From NCBI GenBank assembly GCA_021850485.1, contig JAJZLY010000005.1, positions 1 through 64,000 on the forward strand: 64,000 nt of DNA, in the 5' to 3' direction. The notes under the pieces were generated by a model that saw only the letters and a list, made by a program, of their open reading frames with translations, was not told the DNA's origin and did no database searches. Made by a program: the position numbers and the translations under genes. Origin of the DNA: Bacillota bacterium (GTDB taxonomy: Bacteria; Bacillota; Sulfobacillia; JAJZYS01; JAJZLH01). Of this stretch, positions 30,704 through 38,421 are shown one piece after another (positions within the stretch are counted from its first letter, which is position 1; each line of letters opens with the position of its first letter).

Positions 30704-32032
30704 GTGAAGCTGGCGGTCATCGGCGGCGGCAGTCTGTACACCCCAGAATTGATCCGGGGCTGGCTGACCCGCCGAGACGATCTGCCGCTGGACGAGATCC
30801 ACCTGATGGACCTGCCAGAAGCGGCAGGCCGGCTTGCCACCGTCGCCGACTTCAGCCGCCGGCTGATCGCTCAGGCTGGCGGCGGTGCGCACTTGGCGAC
30901 AGGGGACTCGCTCGATTTGGCGATCGAAGGTGCCGACATCGTGATCAATCAGTTCCGGGTGGGCGGCCAACTGGCCCGGGATCTGGATGAAACAGTTCCC
31001 CTGCGCCATGGCCTGATCGGGCAGGAGACGACGGGACCCGGCGGCTTCGCCATGGCGCTGCGCACGATCCCGGTGGCGGTGACCGTAGCTGAGCGGGTGC
31101 GCGCCATGGCTGGCCCCAAACCCTGGCTGATTAACTTCACCAATCCGGCTGGCTTGGTCACCGAGGCCATCTTGAAGGCAGTGCCCGGTGTGTCTGTGGT
31201 GGGACTGTGTAACATCCCGCTGATCTTGCGCCAGCAGGCTGCCACTGCCTTTGGGGTGCCGCTTGCAGAGGTGACCCTGGAAACGGCAGGTCTTAACCAC
31301 CTGTCCCTGTTCCGGGTCCAGGTGGCCGGGCGCGACGTGACGGAGGCGATCTTGGCCGGACCACTGGTCGCCGGCGAGGTGGTGGCCAATCTCCCCTCAT
31401 TGGACCGCACATCGGCGCAGGTTCTGGCCATGTCTCGCTGGGTGCGGCGGTTGGGCTGGATCCCCAATCCCTATTTCCGCTATTTCCTGCTTCCAGACGA
31501 GACGCTGGCCGACGCTCAATCGGCTGCCGATCGAGGAGAAAACCGAGCGCGGCTGGTGCTCGCCCTGGAGCGAGAGATCCTCGACGCCTACGCATCGGCG
31601 GGGCCAGCGGTGATGCCAGCTCAACTCTCCAGACGCGGCGGCACCCTATACTCTCAGGCTGCGCTGGACCTCATCTTTGCGCTTTGGTCCGAACGGGGCC
31701 AGATGACCGTCAACACCCCAAATCACGGTGCGATTTCGGATTTGCCGGCCGATGCGGTGGTGGAGATGGACGTGCTGGTGGACCGCAGCGGCATCCACTC
31801 ACTGCCGCACCCGGACCTGCCGCTTGCAGCCAGGGGATTGATCCAATCCGTGAAGACGTATGAGCAACTGGCCGTGGAGGCAGCGCTTGGCGGCGACCGT
31901 GAGATAGCGTTGGCCGCCCTCATCGCCCACCCACTGGTGTCCGGGATGGGTCAGGCCGAACCTCTCCTATCCGACCTCCTGGCAGCGCACCGCCAATTTC
32001 TGCCGCAATTTTTTCCGGAGCTGGCCCCATGA
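30704..32032 (+). CDS. Family 4 glycoside hydrolase (6-phospho-glycosidase type)
   Basis: A protein of 442 residues. GH4 enzymes use NAD+ and a divalent metal in an elimination-type mechanism. The N-terminal NAD-binding GGGSLYTPELIRG, the INQFRVGG segment, GQETTGPGGFAMALRTIP, NFTNPAG, the metal Cys in VGLCNIP and the metal His in GLNHLS are all present. The S-L-Y-T-P-E-L form is typical of the 6-phospho-beta-glucosidase branch, although some members act on unphosphorylated sugars. It starts with GTG right after lon and overlaps the BadF-type kinase gene by 4 bases. Without a PTS in view, the kinase and MFS genes nearby suggest uptake of free disaccharides. Confidence 0.9.
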   Translation: MKLAVIGGGSLYTPELIRGWLTRRDDLPLDEIHLMDLPEAAGRLATVADFSRRLIAQAGGGAHLATGDSLDLAIEGADIVINQFRVGGQLARDLDETVPLRHGLIGQETTGPGGFAMALRTIPVAVTVAERVRAMAGPKPWLINFTNPAGLVTEAILKAVPGVSVVGLCNIPLILRQQAATAFGVPLAEVTLETAGLNHLSLFRVQVAGRDVTEAILAGPLVAGEVVANLPSLDRTSAQVLAMSRWVRRLGWIPNPYFRYFLLPDETLADAQSAADRGENRARLVLALEREILDAYASAGPAVMPAQLSRRGGTLYSQAALDLIFALWSERGQMTVNTPNHGAISDLPADAVVEMDVLVDRSGIHSLPHPDLPLAARGLIQSVKTYEQLAVEAALGGDREIALAALIAHPLVSGMGQAEPLLSDLLAAHRQFLPQFFPELAP

Positions 32033-33009
32033 ACGGGTCCCGATCGTTTATCGGCGTGGATGCCGGCGCAAGCCACACCCGGCTGATCGGATTGAATCCG
32101 GTGGAAGATGACCTGGCGTGGCTTGAGGCGCCGGGCGCCAGCATGGATCTGTACGGAGCGGACGGCACGGCCGCCGTGCTCGCCCCCTTGATCCGCCGGC
32201 TCAGCAGCAAAGCTCCGGCCGAGGTGGTGGCGGCCGTCGCTGGCGCAGACAGTCCGGCTGAGCAGACGGAACTGAAAGAGGCGTTGATCCGCCAACTGGA
32301 CGGTTGGCGCGTGCAGGTGATTAACGACGCGCACGCCGCCTTGATCGCCCAGCTGCCCACTGGGCCAGGGGCCGTCTTGGTGGCTGGCACCGGGACCAAC
32401 GCCCTGGCCCGGCGCACCGATGGCCAGCTGTTCGGGCTGCGGGCCAAGGGCTATCTGCAAGGCAACTACGGCGGCGGGCTGGATTTGTCCCGGCGAGCCG
32501 TGCACTTGGCCTTTCGGGCGGAAGAGGGCTCAGGGGAATGCAGCCGCTTGGAACAGGAGGTCTTGGCGCTCAGCGGGCTATCTTCGTACGATCAGCTGAG
32601 TGAGACCCTGGGCCGGGACCGGGCCAGTCTTTGGCCGCTGGTTCAACGGCTGCCGCCGCTGGTGATGAGGCTTGCGGCCGAAGGCGACCATGTCTGCCAG
32701 GACCTATTGGCAGAGATCGGCCAGGCCCTGGCCGGATCGGTGCGAGCGGCAGTGGTCCGGGCTGAAATTGGAGAGCTGCCGGGCCTGCCGGTGGTGCTGG
32801 CAGGCGGGCTCCTTGGGGCCCGATCGCCGCATCTCGAAGGCCCCTTGGCCGAGGCGCTGGAGTTGTCCTTGCGCCATCCGCAGCTGACCCACCTGAGCCG
32901 GGAGCCAGCGCGTGGCGCCTTATTCATGGCGGTTTCGCAGCACCCAGAACTGGTTCCCAGGGTCTGGACCTCCCCGCTGCGCGTGCTCGGCGCAGCAGCG
33001 TCAGCTTGA
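32029..33009 (+). CDS. BadF/BadG-type ATPase, probable N-acetylglucosamine kinase
   Basis: A 326-residue ASKHA-fold protein. The first phosphate loop is IGVDAGASHTRLIG, the second is GAVLVAGTGTNALARR, and the adenosine-side VVLAGGLLGARSP is near the C-terminus. ND-A (VINDAHAALIA) supplies the catalytic Asp. This branch of the BadF/BadG family includes eukaryotic-type N-acetylglucosamine kinases and bacterial muramyl or glucosamine kinases. Translation is coupled to the GH4 gene (ATGA). With GH4, the converging MFS transporter and the PIG-L deacetylase it fits an amino-sugar or beta-glucoside route, which is inference. Confidence 0.82.
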   Translation: MNGSRSFIGVDAGASHTRLIGLNPVEDDLAWLEAPGASMDLYGADGTAAVLAPLIRRLSSKAPAEVVAAVAGADSPAEQTELKEALIRQLDGWRVQVINDAHAALIAQLPTGPGAVLVAGTGTNALARRTDGQLFGLRAKGYLQGNYGGGLDLSRRAVHLAFRAEEGSGECSRLEQEVLALSGLSSYDQLSETLGRDRASLWPLVQRLPPLVMRLAAEGDHVCQDLLAEIGQALAGSVRAAVVRAEIGELPGLPVVLAGGLLGARSPHLEGPLAEALELSLRHPQLTHLSREPARGALFMAVSQHPELVPRVWTSPLRVLGAAASA

Positions 33010-33020
33010 CTCGACTGAGC

Positions 33021-34298
33021 TCAGGCCACCTTGCGCACCTTCCAGATCAAGGCCGAGCCGATCAGGAAGAGTAGCGCTGTCGATCCGAACATCAGCTGAT
33101 AGGTTGCAATGGTCCCGACCGCCGGAATGATCAAGAAGGCCAAGACGGTGCCGAACGCCGAGGCCAATAGTTGGCCAGCCGTGACCGTGATGCCCCACAC
33201 CCCCATGTCCTTGGCTGCGGCGCCAGCCGGCATGGTGTCTACCGCCAGTGCCCAGTCCACTGACTGGTAGGCACCGTAGCCGATGCCGAAGGCCACCGCT
33301 GCCACATAGATCATGGTCATGGTGTGGCTGAACACGAAGAGCAGGGCGCAGATCCCCATGATCACGCCGGCCACGGACACGATGACGCGACGGCGGTTGA
33401 TGCGATCAGAGATGACGCCGGCCAGGATCGATGAGATCACGGCGGTGAACGACAAAATGAGCAAGACGTAGGTCACGTCTCGTCCTGGATTGGCAATGCC
33501 GAGCACGAAGTGCAGGTAGTAGAAGAGATAGGTCTCCAAGACGTACAGCCCGATCATCACCAAGAGGCGGGTGGTGAACACCCAGCGGAAGTCTCGATAG
33601 TGCGGGCCGCGAATGAAAAAACTCTTGAACACGTCGGCCCAAGGCTTGTGCTTGGCATCCAGCGAGGGCGGTTCTTTGACCAGGCCGAAGGTGACACCGA
33701 AGCCAGCTGCCATCACGGCCAGGCTGGACCAGGCGAACAAAAACGGTGACAGAAAGCCGGCGATCAAGCCGCCGCCGATCACGCCCAGCTGGTTGTATAG
33801 GGCCATCATGCCGCTGGCCGTGCCGCGCTGGCGGTGTGGCACCAGATCTGGGATCAAGCCCTGATACGACGCCTGGACGATGTTGCCGAAGATCTGGATG
33901 GCAAGCAATCCCACCACAAACCAGGCCAAGGTGGGCGCTCCGACCAAGATCAGGATTCCGGCCAGACTGGGCAGGGCAGCCAGTGCCATCAGGGGACGGC
34001 GGCGACCCATCTTGGAGCGCCAACCGTCGGAGATGGCGCCAAACACCGGGGCGACGATGATTGCGGCAGCTGCACCCAAATAGGTGGTCCAGCTGAGGAC
34101 ACTGGTGGAATGGGCCGCACCGACCAGCGACAAGATGCGAGCCGGCATCACGATCAGGATCAATCCCGTCCAGAGCAGGTTATTCGGAAGCCAGAAGAAG
34201 CCAAGCGCCAACTGATTGCCCAGGCTCAACCGCGGGCGGCCAGGCCAACCCAGATAGGGCGAGTCTGGGTCGCCAGCGCCATCGTGCTCAGTCGCCAT
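33021..34298 (-). CDS. MFS transporter, sugar-type
   Basis: A 12-helix protein of about 425 residues. I prefer the ATG at 34298 (MATEHDGAGD), 9 bases after GGGAAGG; the ATG at 34307 would touch that site. Features include the loop SDGWRSKMGRRRPLMALAAL (the G-x-x-x-D-R/K-x-G-R-R-R-P motif of GPH and sucrose-type carriers) and SDRINRRRVIVSVAG in the second half. The helix 1 residues WLPNNLLWTGL fit sugar/cation symporters. It is probably co-transcribed with the PIG-L gene one base upstream. The substrate may be a disaccharide handled by the GH4 enzyme encoded convergently. Confidence 0.82.
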   Translation of the reverse strand: MATEHDGAGDPDSPYLGWPGRPRLSLGNQLALGFFWLPNNLLWTGLILIVMPARILSLVGAAHSTSVLSWTTYLGAAAAIIVAPVFGAISDGWRSKMGRRRPLMALAALPSLAGILILVGAPTLAWFVVGLLAIQIFGNIVQASYQGLIPDLVPHRQRGTASGMMALYNQLGVIGGGLIAGFLSPFLFAWSSLAVMAAGFGVTFGLVKEPPSLDAKHKPWADVFKSFFIRGPHYRDFRWVFTTRLLVMIGLYVLETYLFYYLHFVLGIANPGRDVTYVLLILSFTAVISSILAGVISDRINRRRVIVSVAGVIMGICALLFVFSHTMTMIYVAAVAFGIGYGAYQSVDWALAVDTMPAGAAAKDMGVWGITVTAGQLLASAFGTVLAFLIIPAVGTIATYQLMFGSTALLFLIGSALIWKVRKVA

Positions 34299-34299
34299 C

Positions 34300-35067
34300 T
34301 CAGTCATCCTTCCCGATTTCGATCTGAGGGGCCATGTGCATGAGCAGGGCGGACACCAGCCGAAACGCCTCCTTGGGGCCTTTTCCTCCCTTCCAGGACG
34401 CCGACTGTTCAGCCCAATAGGCCATCAGCAGGTCGACGAGGGCGCCTGTGAACTGGCTCTGGTGAGCCTGCAAGGCCGCCCGCTTGCGCTCCCAAAATGC
34501 ACCGGCTGGCCAGAACAGGTTCGGCCGGCCGGTGGCGTACATCACGGCAAAGGGAGAGGAAACGGCTGGCCCCGCTTCTGGGAGCACGTGCGGCAGACCA
34601 GCAGCCACCAGAGCGGCGGCGGCAGCCAAGCCCACGGTGCGGTGGTCGGGATGGCCCTCGTCCGGGAGCCAGGGATCGGGGAAAAACAAAGCATCAGGCT
34701 TCTCCAGGCGGATCTCCCGCAAGATGCCCAGGGTAACCGCGCGCTCGTCCAACCAGGCGAAATCGGGAAAATCTAAAAACCGCACCTCGTCGAGCCCGAG
34801 GATGGCAGTGGCTGCCCGCTCCTCATCTTGCCGGATGGCCGCCAGCTCGGGCGGTGACTGCTCAGGATCGATGCTCCCTTTATCCCCATTCGTGATGTCT
34901 ACCACCACCACTCGGGCGCCGCCAGAAGCGAGATCTGCCAGTGTGGCGCCGGCGCCGATGGTGGCGTCGTCTTGGTGGGGAGCGACCACCAGGACCCGGC
35001 TGGCGGTTCTCAAGTCAGGCCGGAGTTGAGTGGGGCCGATGCCCATGTCCATCCCCCCGTGCCGCAT
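34300..35067 (-). CDS. PIG-L family deacetylase
   Basis: About 255 residues. Several close starts are possible: ATG 35067, or ATG 35046 behind a run of G. The metal site is clear: VVAPHQDDATIGAGATL near the N-terminus (P-H-x-D-D motif) and GHPDHRTVGLAAAAAL in the middle (H-P-D-H). These zinc enzymes remove acetyl groups from N-acetylglucosamine units, for example in diacetylchitobiose, bacillithiol or mycothiol intermediates. The neighbour is a sugar-type MFS transporter, and across a convergent junction lie GH4 and a GlcNAc-kinase-like protein, so a role in amino-sugar catabolism is plausible. BshB-like action cannot be excluded. Confidence 0.82.
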   Translation of the reverse strand: MRHGGMDMGIGPTQLRPDLRTASRVLVVAPHQDDATIGAGATLADLASGGARVVVVDITNGDKGSIDPEQSPPELAAIRQDEERAATAILGLDEVRFLDFPDFAWLDERAVTLGILREIRLEKPDALFFPDPWLPDEGHPDHRTVGLAAAAALVAAGLPHVLPEAGPAVSSPFAVMYATGRPNLFWPAGAFWERKRAALQAHQSQFTGALVDLLMAYWAEQSASWKGGKGPKEAFRLVSALLMHMAPQIEIGKDD

Positions 35068-35276
35068 GCGATTACTCTTGCCTGATTCGGGTCTGCAGCC
35101 GCCGCTCCTGTTGGAGCGGGGCGGTGCGGCTGAGGGCTCAGGAAGACTTTCCGGCGTGGACGGGCACGATCTTAGGCGCCGCCGGGCGACAGCCAAGCGT
35201 TGCCCGGTTTCGGACAGAGGTGGCAAGAACCGTCGCCTGGCGGATCAGGAACGAGAAGGACTAATTGGGTGAGAAA

Positions 35277-35305
35277 TGGACAAAAGGGAAAATATGGAGT
35301 ATAAA
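35277..35305 (+). promoter_or_regulatory. Sigma-70-type promoter of the ice-binding-like surface protein
   Basis: TGGACA (35277-35282) and TATAAA (35300-35305) are separated by exactly 17 bp in an AT-rich island, each matching consensus in five of six bases. The box lies 69 bp before the start codon, in the gap between the divergent PIG-L gene and the surface protein. Confidence 0.65.
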
Positions 35306-35374
35306 AAATATTAGTGGAAGAGTCAAGATGCCGGACGGCAGGCCCACTGCTGATCCCACGGAAGGTTGGTCGAG

Positions 35375-37075
35375 ATGAGCCAGTCCCCAAGAGCCAAGCG
35401 TCGTTTGATTCGATTCGTTCGATTGCGTGAGCGGGTCGTAGATATGGTGGCGCTGACCACCGTGGCCAGCTTGGTGCTTTTTGGCGGGTTGGTCGGTCCC
35501 GCGATGGCCAGCGCCAGTTCATCGCCGGCACCGATCTCGTTGCAAACCGCTGGCTCCTTCGCGATCCTGGCCCAGGCCGCAATCTCCAACAGCGGCGCTT
35601 CCGTGATCACAGGGAACATCGGGCTCTACCCGGGAACCTCGGAGACCGGCTTCTCGTCGGCTGTGGTGAACGGCACCACGTACATTAACGACGCTACGGC
35701 CCAGCAGGCGATAGCAGATCTGTCCACTGCCTACAACACCGTGACGCCGGCCGGCACAGCCAGCGCAGGAGACACCAGCACGACGGTGGCTGGCGGTTTG
35801 CTCAACGGTCAAACCTTCGGCCCGGGGGTATACAACTACAGCTCCGGACTGGACTTGACCACCACGGTTACCCTGGACGCCTACGGTAACTCCAATGCCG
35901 TGTTCATCTTTCAGGCGGGCTCCACGCTGACCACGGCTTCGGCCAGCTCGGTCGTGCTGACCAATGGTGCCCAGGCCTGCAACGTCTTCTGGCAGGTGGG
36001 AAGCTCTGCCACCCTAGGTAGCACCACCGCCTTCGTCGGAACGATTATGGCGGCGACCTCGGCAAGTCTGGACCAGGGAGCGAGCGTGGACGGAAGAGTG
36101 TTGGCTGGAGCGGTAAACTCGACCGGCGCCGTCACCCTGATCGACAACGCCATCACGGTACCAACTTGCGCCAGCCCTACGACTACAACCACCCCGACCC
36201 CGACCCCGACCTCGACCGCCCTCACCACAGCTGCCTCCAGTAGTACGATCACGCTCGGGAACAGCGTCACCGACGTTGCCACCGTGACAAGTGCTAACGG
36301 GGCCACCCCCAGCGGCTCGGTGCAGTTCTACGCCTGTGCCGTGGGCGATACGGCGTGCACCTCCTCGGCTGGCACCGCGCTGACGCCTGCCGAAACCCTG
36401 ATCAACGGAGTTGCAACCTCGCCCAGCGTCACACCCTCGGCCGTCGGAACCTATTGTTTCGCGGCGGTCTACAGCCCCAGTAACAGTAGCTTTGCCTCCT
36501 CGTCAGAGACCAGCACCACCGCCAACACCGAGTGCTTCGCCGTGACTGCCACCCCCATCCCGACCATCACTACCACACCGTCCGCAACTGGGGTTGTTCT
36601 CGGCACCAGCGTCACAGACTCGGCCACCTTGGTCGGCACCACAGCGGGCGGCACGCCGACCGGCTCAGTACAGTTCTATGCCTGCGGACCGAACAGTGCC
36701 CTGTGTGCCCCTTCCCTGGGCACAGCGTTTGGTCCAAGTGAGCCCTTGGTCGGCGGCGCTGTTACCTCTTCGACCTTCACCCCAACGCTTGTCGGCCTCT
36801 ACTGCTTCTCCACGGCCTACAGCCCGAGTGGCACCACTTACGCCGGCGTCGCAGAGACTGGTAGTACGATCAATGGAGAGTGCTTCAACGTCACGGCGCC
36901 AGTCGTCATCCCCCCGGTCGTGGTACCGCCAGTCGTGGTGCCGGCCGCACACACCGGCGAGCCCTGGGCGGGCTGGGTCTACTGGGCGCTGATCGGAGCC
37001 GCCGGAATCTTAGGCATTACCCTGGCTATGCAAGGTGTAACCCGCCGTCGCTCCACCCGCCGCACCGAGCACTAA
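35375..37075 (+). CDS. DUF3494 ice-binding-like surface protein with Ig-like repeats and sorting signal
   Basis: A protein of 566 residues from the ATG at 35375 (GGAAGG 9 bases upstream). Order: a long signal peptide ending near ASASSS; a DUF3494 beta-solenoid (about 50-265: LQTAGSFAILAQAAISN, GNIGLYPG, LDLTTTVTLDAYGNSNAVFIFQ, CNVFWQVGSSATLG); a Thr-Pro linker; two Ig-like repeats of about 105 residues (each GSVQFYAC and YCF...YSPS); a Val-Pro stalk; then AAHTGE (about 524-529), a hydrophobic helix and RRRSTRR. The tail resembles class E (L-A-x-T-G) sorting signals. DUF3494 occurs in ice-binding proteins and in adhesins from non-cold bacteria, so a cell-wall adhesin is a safer guess than antifreeze. 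The sortase gene follows. Confidence 0.85.
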   Translation: MSQSPRAKRRLIRFVRLRERVVDMVALTTVASLVLFGGLVGPAMASASSSPAPISLQTAGSFAILAQAAISNSGASVITGNIGLYPGTSETGFSSAVVNGTTYINDATAQQAIADLSTAYNTVTPAGTASAGDTSTTVAGGLLNGQTFGPGVYNYSSGLDLTTTVTLDAYGNSNAVFIFQAGSTLTTASASSVVLTNGAQACNVFWQVGSSATLGSTTAFVGTIMAATSASLDQGASVDGRVLAGAVNSTGAVTLIDNAITVPTCASPTTTTTPTPTPTSTALTTAASSSTITLGNSVTDVATVTSANGATPSGSVQFYACAVGDTACTSSAGTALTPAETLINGVATSPSVTPSAVGTYCFAAVYSPSNSSFASSSETSTTANTECFAVTATPIPTITTTPSATGVVLGTSVTDSATLVGTTAGGTPTGSVQFYACGPNSALCAPSLGTAFGPSEPLVGGAVTSSTFTPTLVGLYCFSTAYSPSGTTYAGVAETGSTINGECFNVTAPVVIPPVVVPPVVVPAAHTGEPWAGWVYWALIGAAGILGITLAMQGVTRRRSTRRTEH

Positions 37076-37130
37076 ACCGACGGCACGGATCGTCCGTGCA
37101 GTTGGTAAACGCCACCCCCGCTGGTGGGGG

Positions 37131-38111
37131 GTGGCCGGCGCGTTGTTGGTGGTCGTCGCTGCGTTCGGTGTTGCCTACCCGCTGTGGTGGAACCAGCGAG
37201 CCGCCATCGGCGGGCGCACCCTGATGCAGAGGGTCCATACGCCCTCGCTGGCAGCCTGCAAGACCGCTGCGACGGATTCGTCCACCAGCTCTGGCCCAGG
37301 CGTGCTGGCCATCCCGGCTATCGGCCTCGATGCCCCAGTGCTTCAGGGCCTGACCAACGCCGTCTTGGACGTGGCGGTGGGGCACGATCCGGTGACCGTC
37401 TGGCCCGGTGGCCCAGGTGAAAGCGTGCTGCTGGCCCACGATGTCAGTTATTTCTCGGCCCTCGACCAGTTGCGGCCCGGTGACCTGGTGACCTGGACTG
37501 CAGGGTGTAACCAGGCCGTGTTCCAGGTGATCACCACCACAGTGACACAGCCGGGTGCCACCATACCGCTGCCCGCATCGGGATTTGGCCTGGCGCTGGT
37601 CACCTGTTGGCCAACCAACTCCCTCTTTTGGACCTCGCAGCGCTATATGGTGGAAACCAAACTGGTCTCGACCAAGACCCTGGCCCAGCCGGCCAGGGTC
37701 CTGGCGCAACCGCTGCTCGAACTGACCGTACCGGCTCCACCAGCACTGGTGAAGCTTGGCATTTCACCGACGGGAAGTGGGATTGGACTCGGTCGACTGG
37801 TCATTTCCGGCACACCGACTCAAGCCTTTGCCCAGAGTCCACAGCCACTGGTGGCGGCCAACGCCGCCCTGGAGGACTATGTCGCCGCCGAGAAGACTGC
37901 CGCCGCGGGCAATGCGAACTGGTGGCATGCCCTGGCTGTGGCCGATCTGCCGCTGCCGGCGCCGTGGTCGCTGTTCGATCGCACCAATGTCACGCTGATC
38001 GTCTCGGGTCAGACGGTGCAAGGAGTCGTCCTTTCCTCGCCTGCTAAGACGCTGACCCTGACCGTGCGCGCTGGCGTGTTGCTGGTGAGCCAGGTGAGTG
38101 CCGGTCAGTAG
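37131..38111 (+). CDS. Sortase
   Basis: About 326 residues from GTG 37131; the frame stays open upstream, so the true start may differ. An N-terminal membrane helix (GALLVVVAAFGVAYPLWW) is followed by the sortase beta-barrel with its catalytic residues: His103 in LLAHDVSYF, Cys159 in LALVTCWP and Arg171 in SQRYMVE. It would cleave a sorting motif between Thr and Gly and link the protein to the cell wall. The gene upstream ends in AAHTGE plus a membrane anchor, so that protein is the obvious substrate. A C-terminal extension of about 140 residues beyond the barrel (from about 185) is unusual and I do not recognise it. Confidence 0.85.
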   Translation: MAGALLVVVAAFGVAYPLWWNQRAAIGGRTLMQRVHTPSLAACKTAATDSSTSSGPGVLAIPAIGLDAPVLQGLTNAVLDVAVGHDPVTVWPGGPGESVLLAHDVSYFSALDQLRPGDLVTWTAGCNQAVFQVITTTVTQPGATIPLPASGFGLALVTCWPTNSLFWTSQRYMVETKLVSTKTLAQPARVLAQPLLELTVPAPPALVKLGISPTGSGIGLGRLVISGTPTQAFAQSPQPLVAANAALEDYVAAEKTAAAGNANWWHALAVADLPLPAPWSLFDRTNVTLIVSGQTVQGVVLSSPAKTLTLTVRAGVLLVSQVSAGQ

Positions 38112-38165
38112 GTACCAGCGCGTGCGGCCGCTGAGGCAACAAAGGCGGTCCAAAACGGCCGTGGC

Positions 38166-38194
38166 TTGACTGTGGCCGTGGTGTTGGGTACGCT
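38166..38194 (+). promoter_or_regulatory. Probable promoter of the valS leader
   Basis: TTGACT (38166-38171) and TACGCT (38189-38194) with a 17-bp spacer; the -35 is good and the -10 weak. Transcription would begin near 38200, just where the T-box leader structure starts. Confidence 0.45.
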
Positions 38195-38199
38195 CCGTA

Positions 38200-38400
38200 C
38201 CAACGCGATGAGCGGCAGGAGTAACTGGGCGGTGTGTGCAGAGAGGGGACGGACGGTGCAAGTCCCCACACCGGACAGTGAAGGTCAGCCGGGAGCGGCC
38301 CCTCGGGAGAGGGGACGGTCGGCACCGATAGCGGCCCCGAGTGACAAGACAAGGTGGTACCGCGGCACCCCCCCCGCCCTTGAGGTGAGGGGGTGTATTG
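38200..38400 (+). promoter_or_regulatory. T-box riboswitch of valS
   Basis: The T-box core AAGGTGGTACCGCGGC (38351-38366) matches the conserved 14-nt motif that binds the tRNA acceptor end. A long structured leader precedes it; GTC at 38284-38286, followed by A in an AGTGAAGGTCA context, is the likely valine specifier codon. Downstream, CACCCCC (38366-38372) can pair with GGGGGTG at 38389-38395 to form a hairpin that competes with the antiterminator. No T-run follows; an identical GGGGGTG at 38409-38415 is the valS ribosome site, so control may be translational. Uncharged tRNA-Val should raise valS expression. Confidence 0.88.
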
Positions 38401-38421
38401 CATGTCTTGGGGGTGTCTCAC

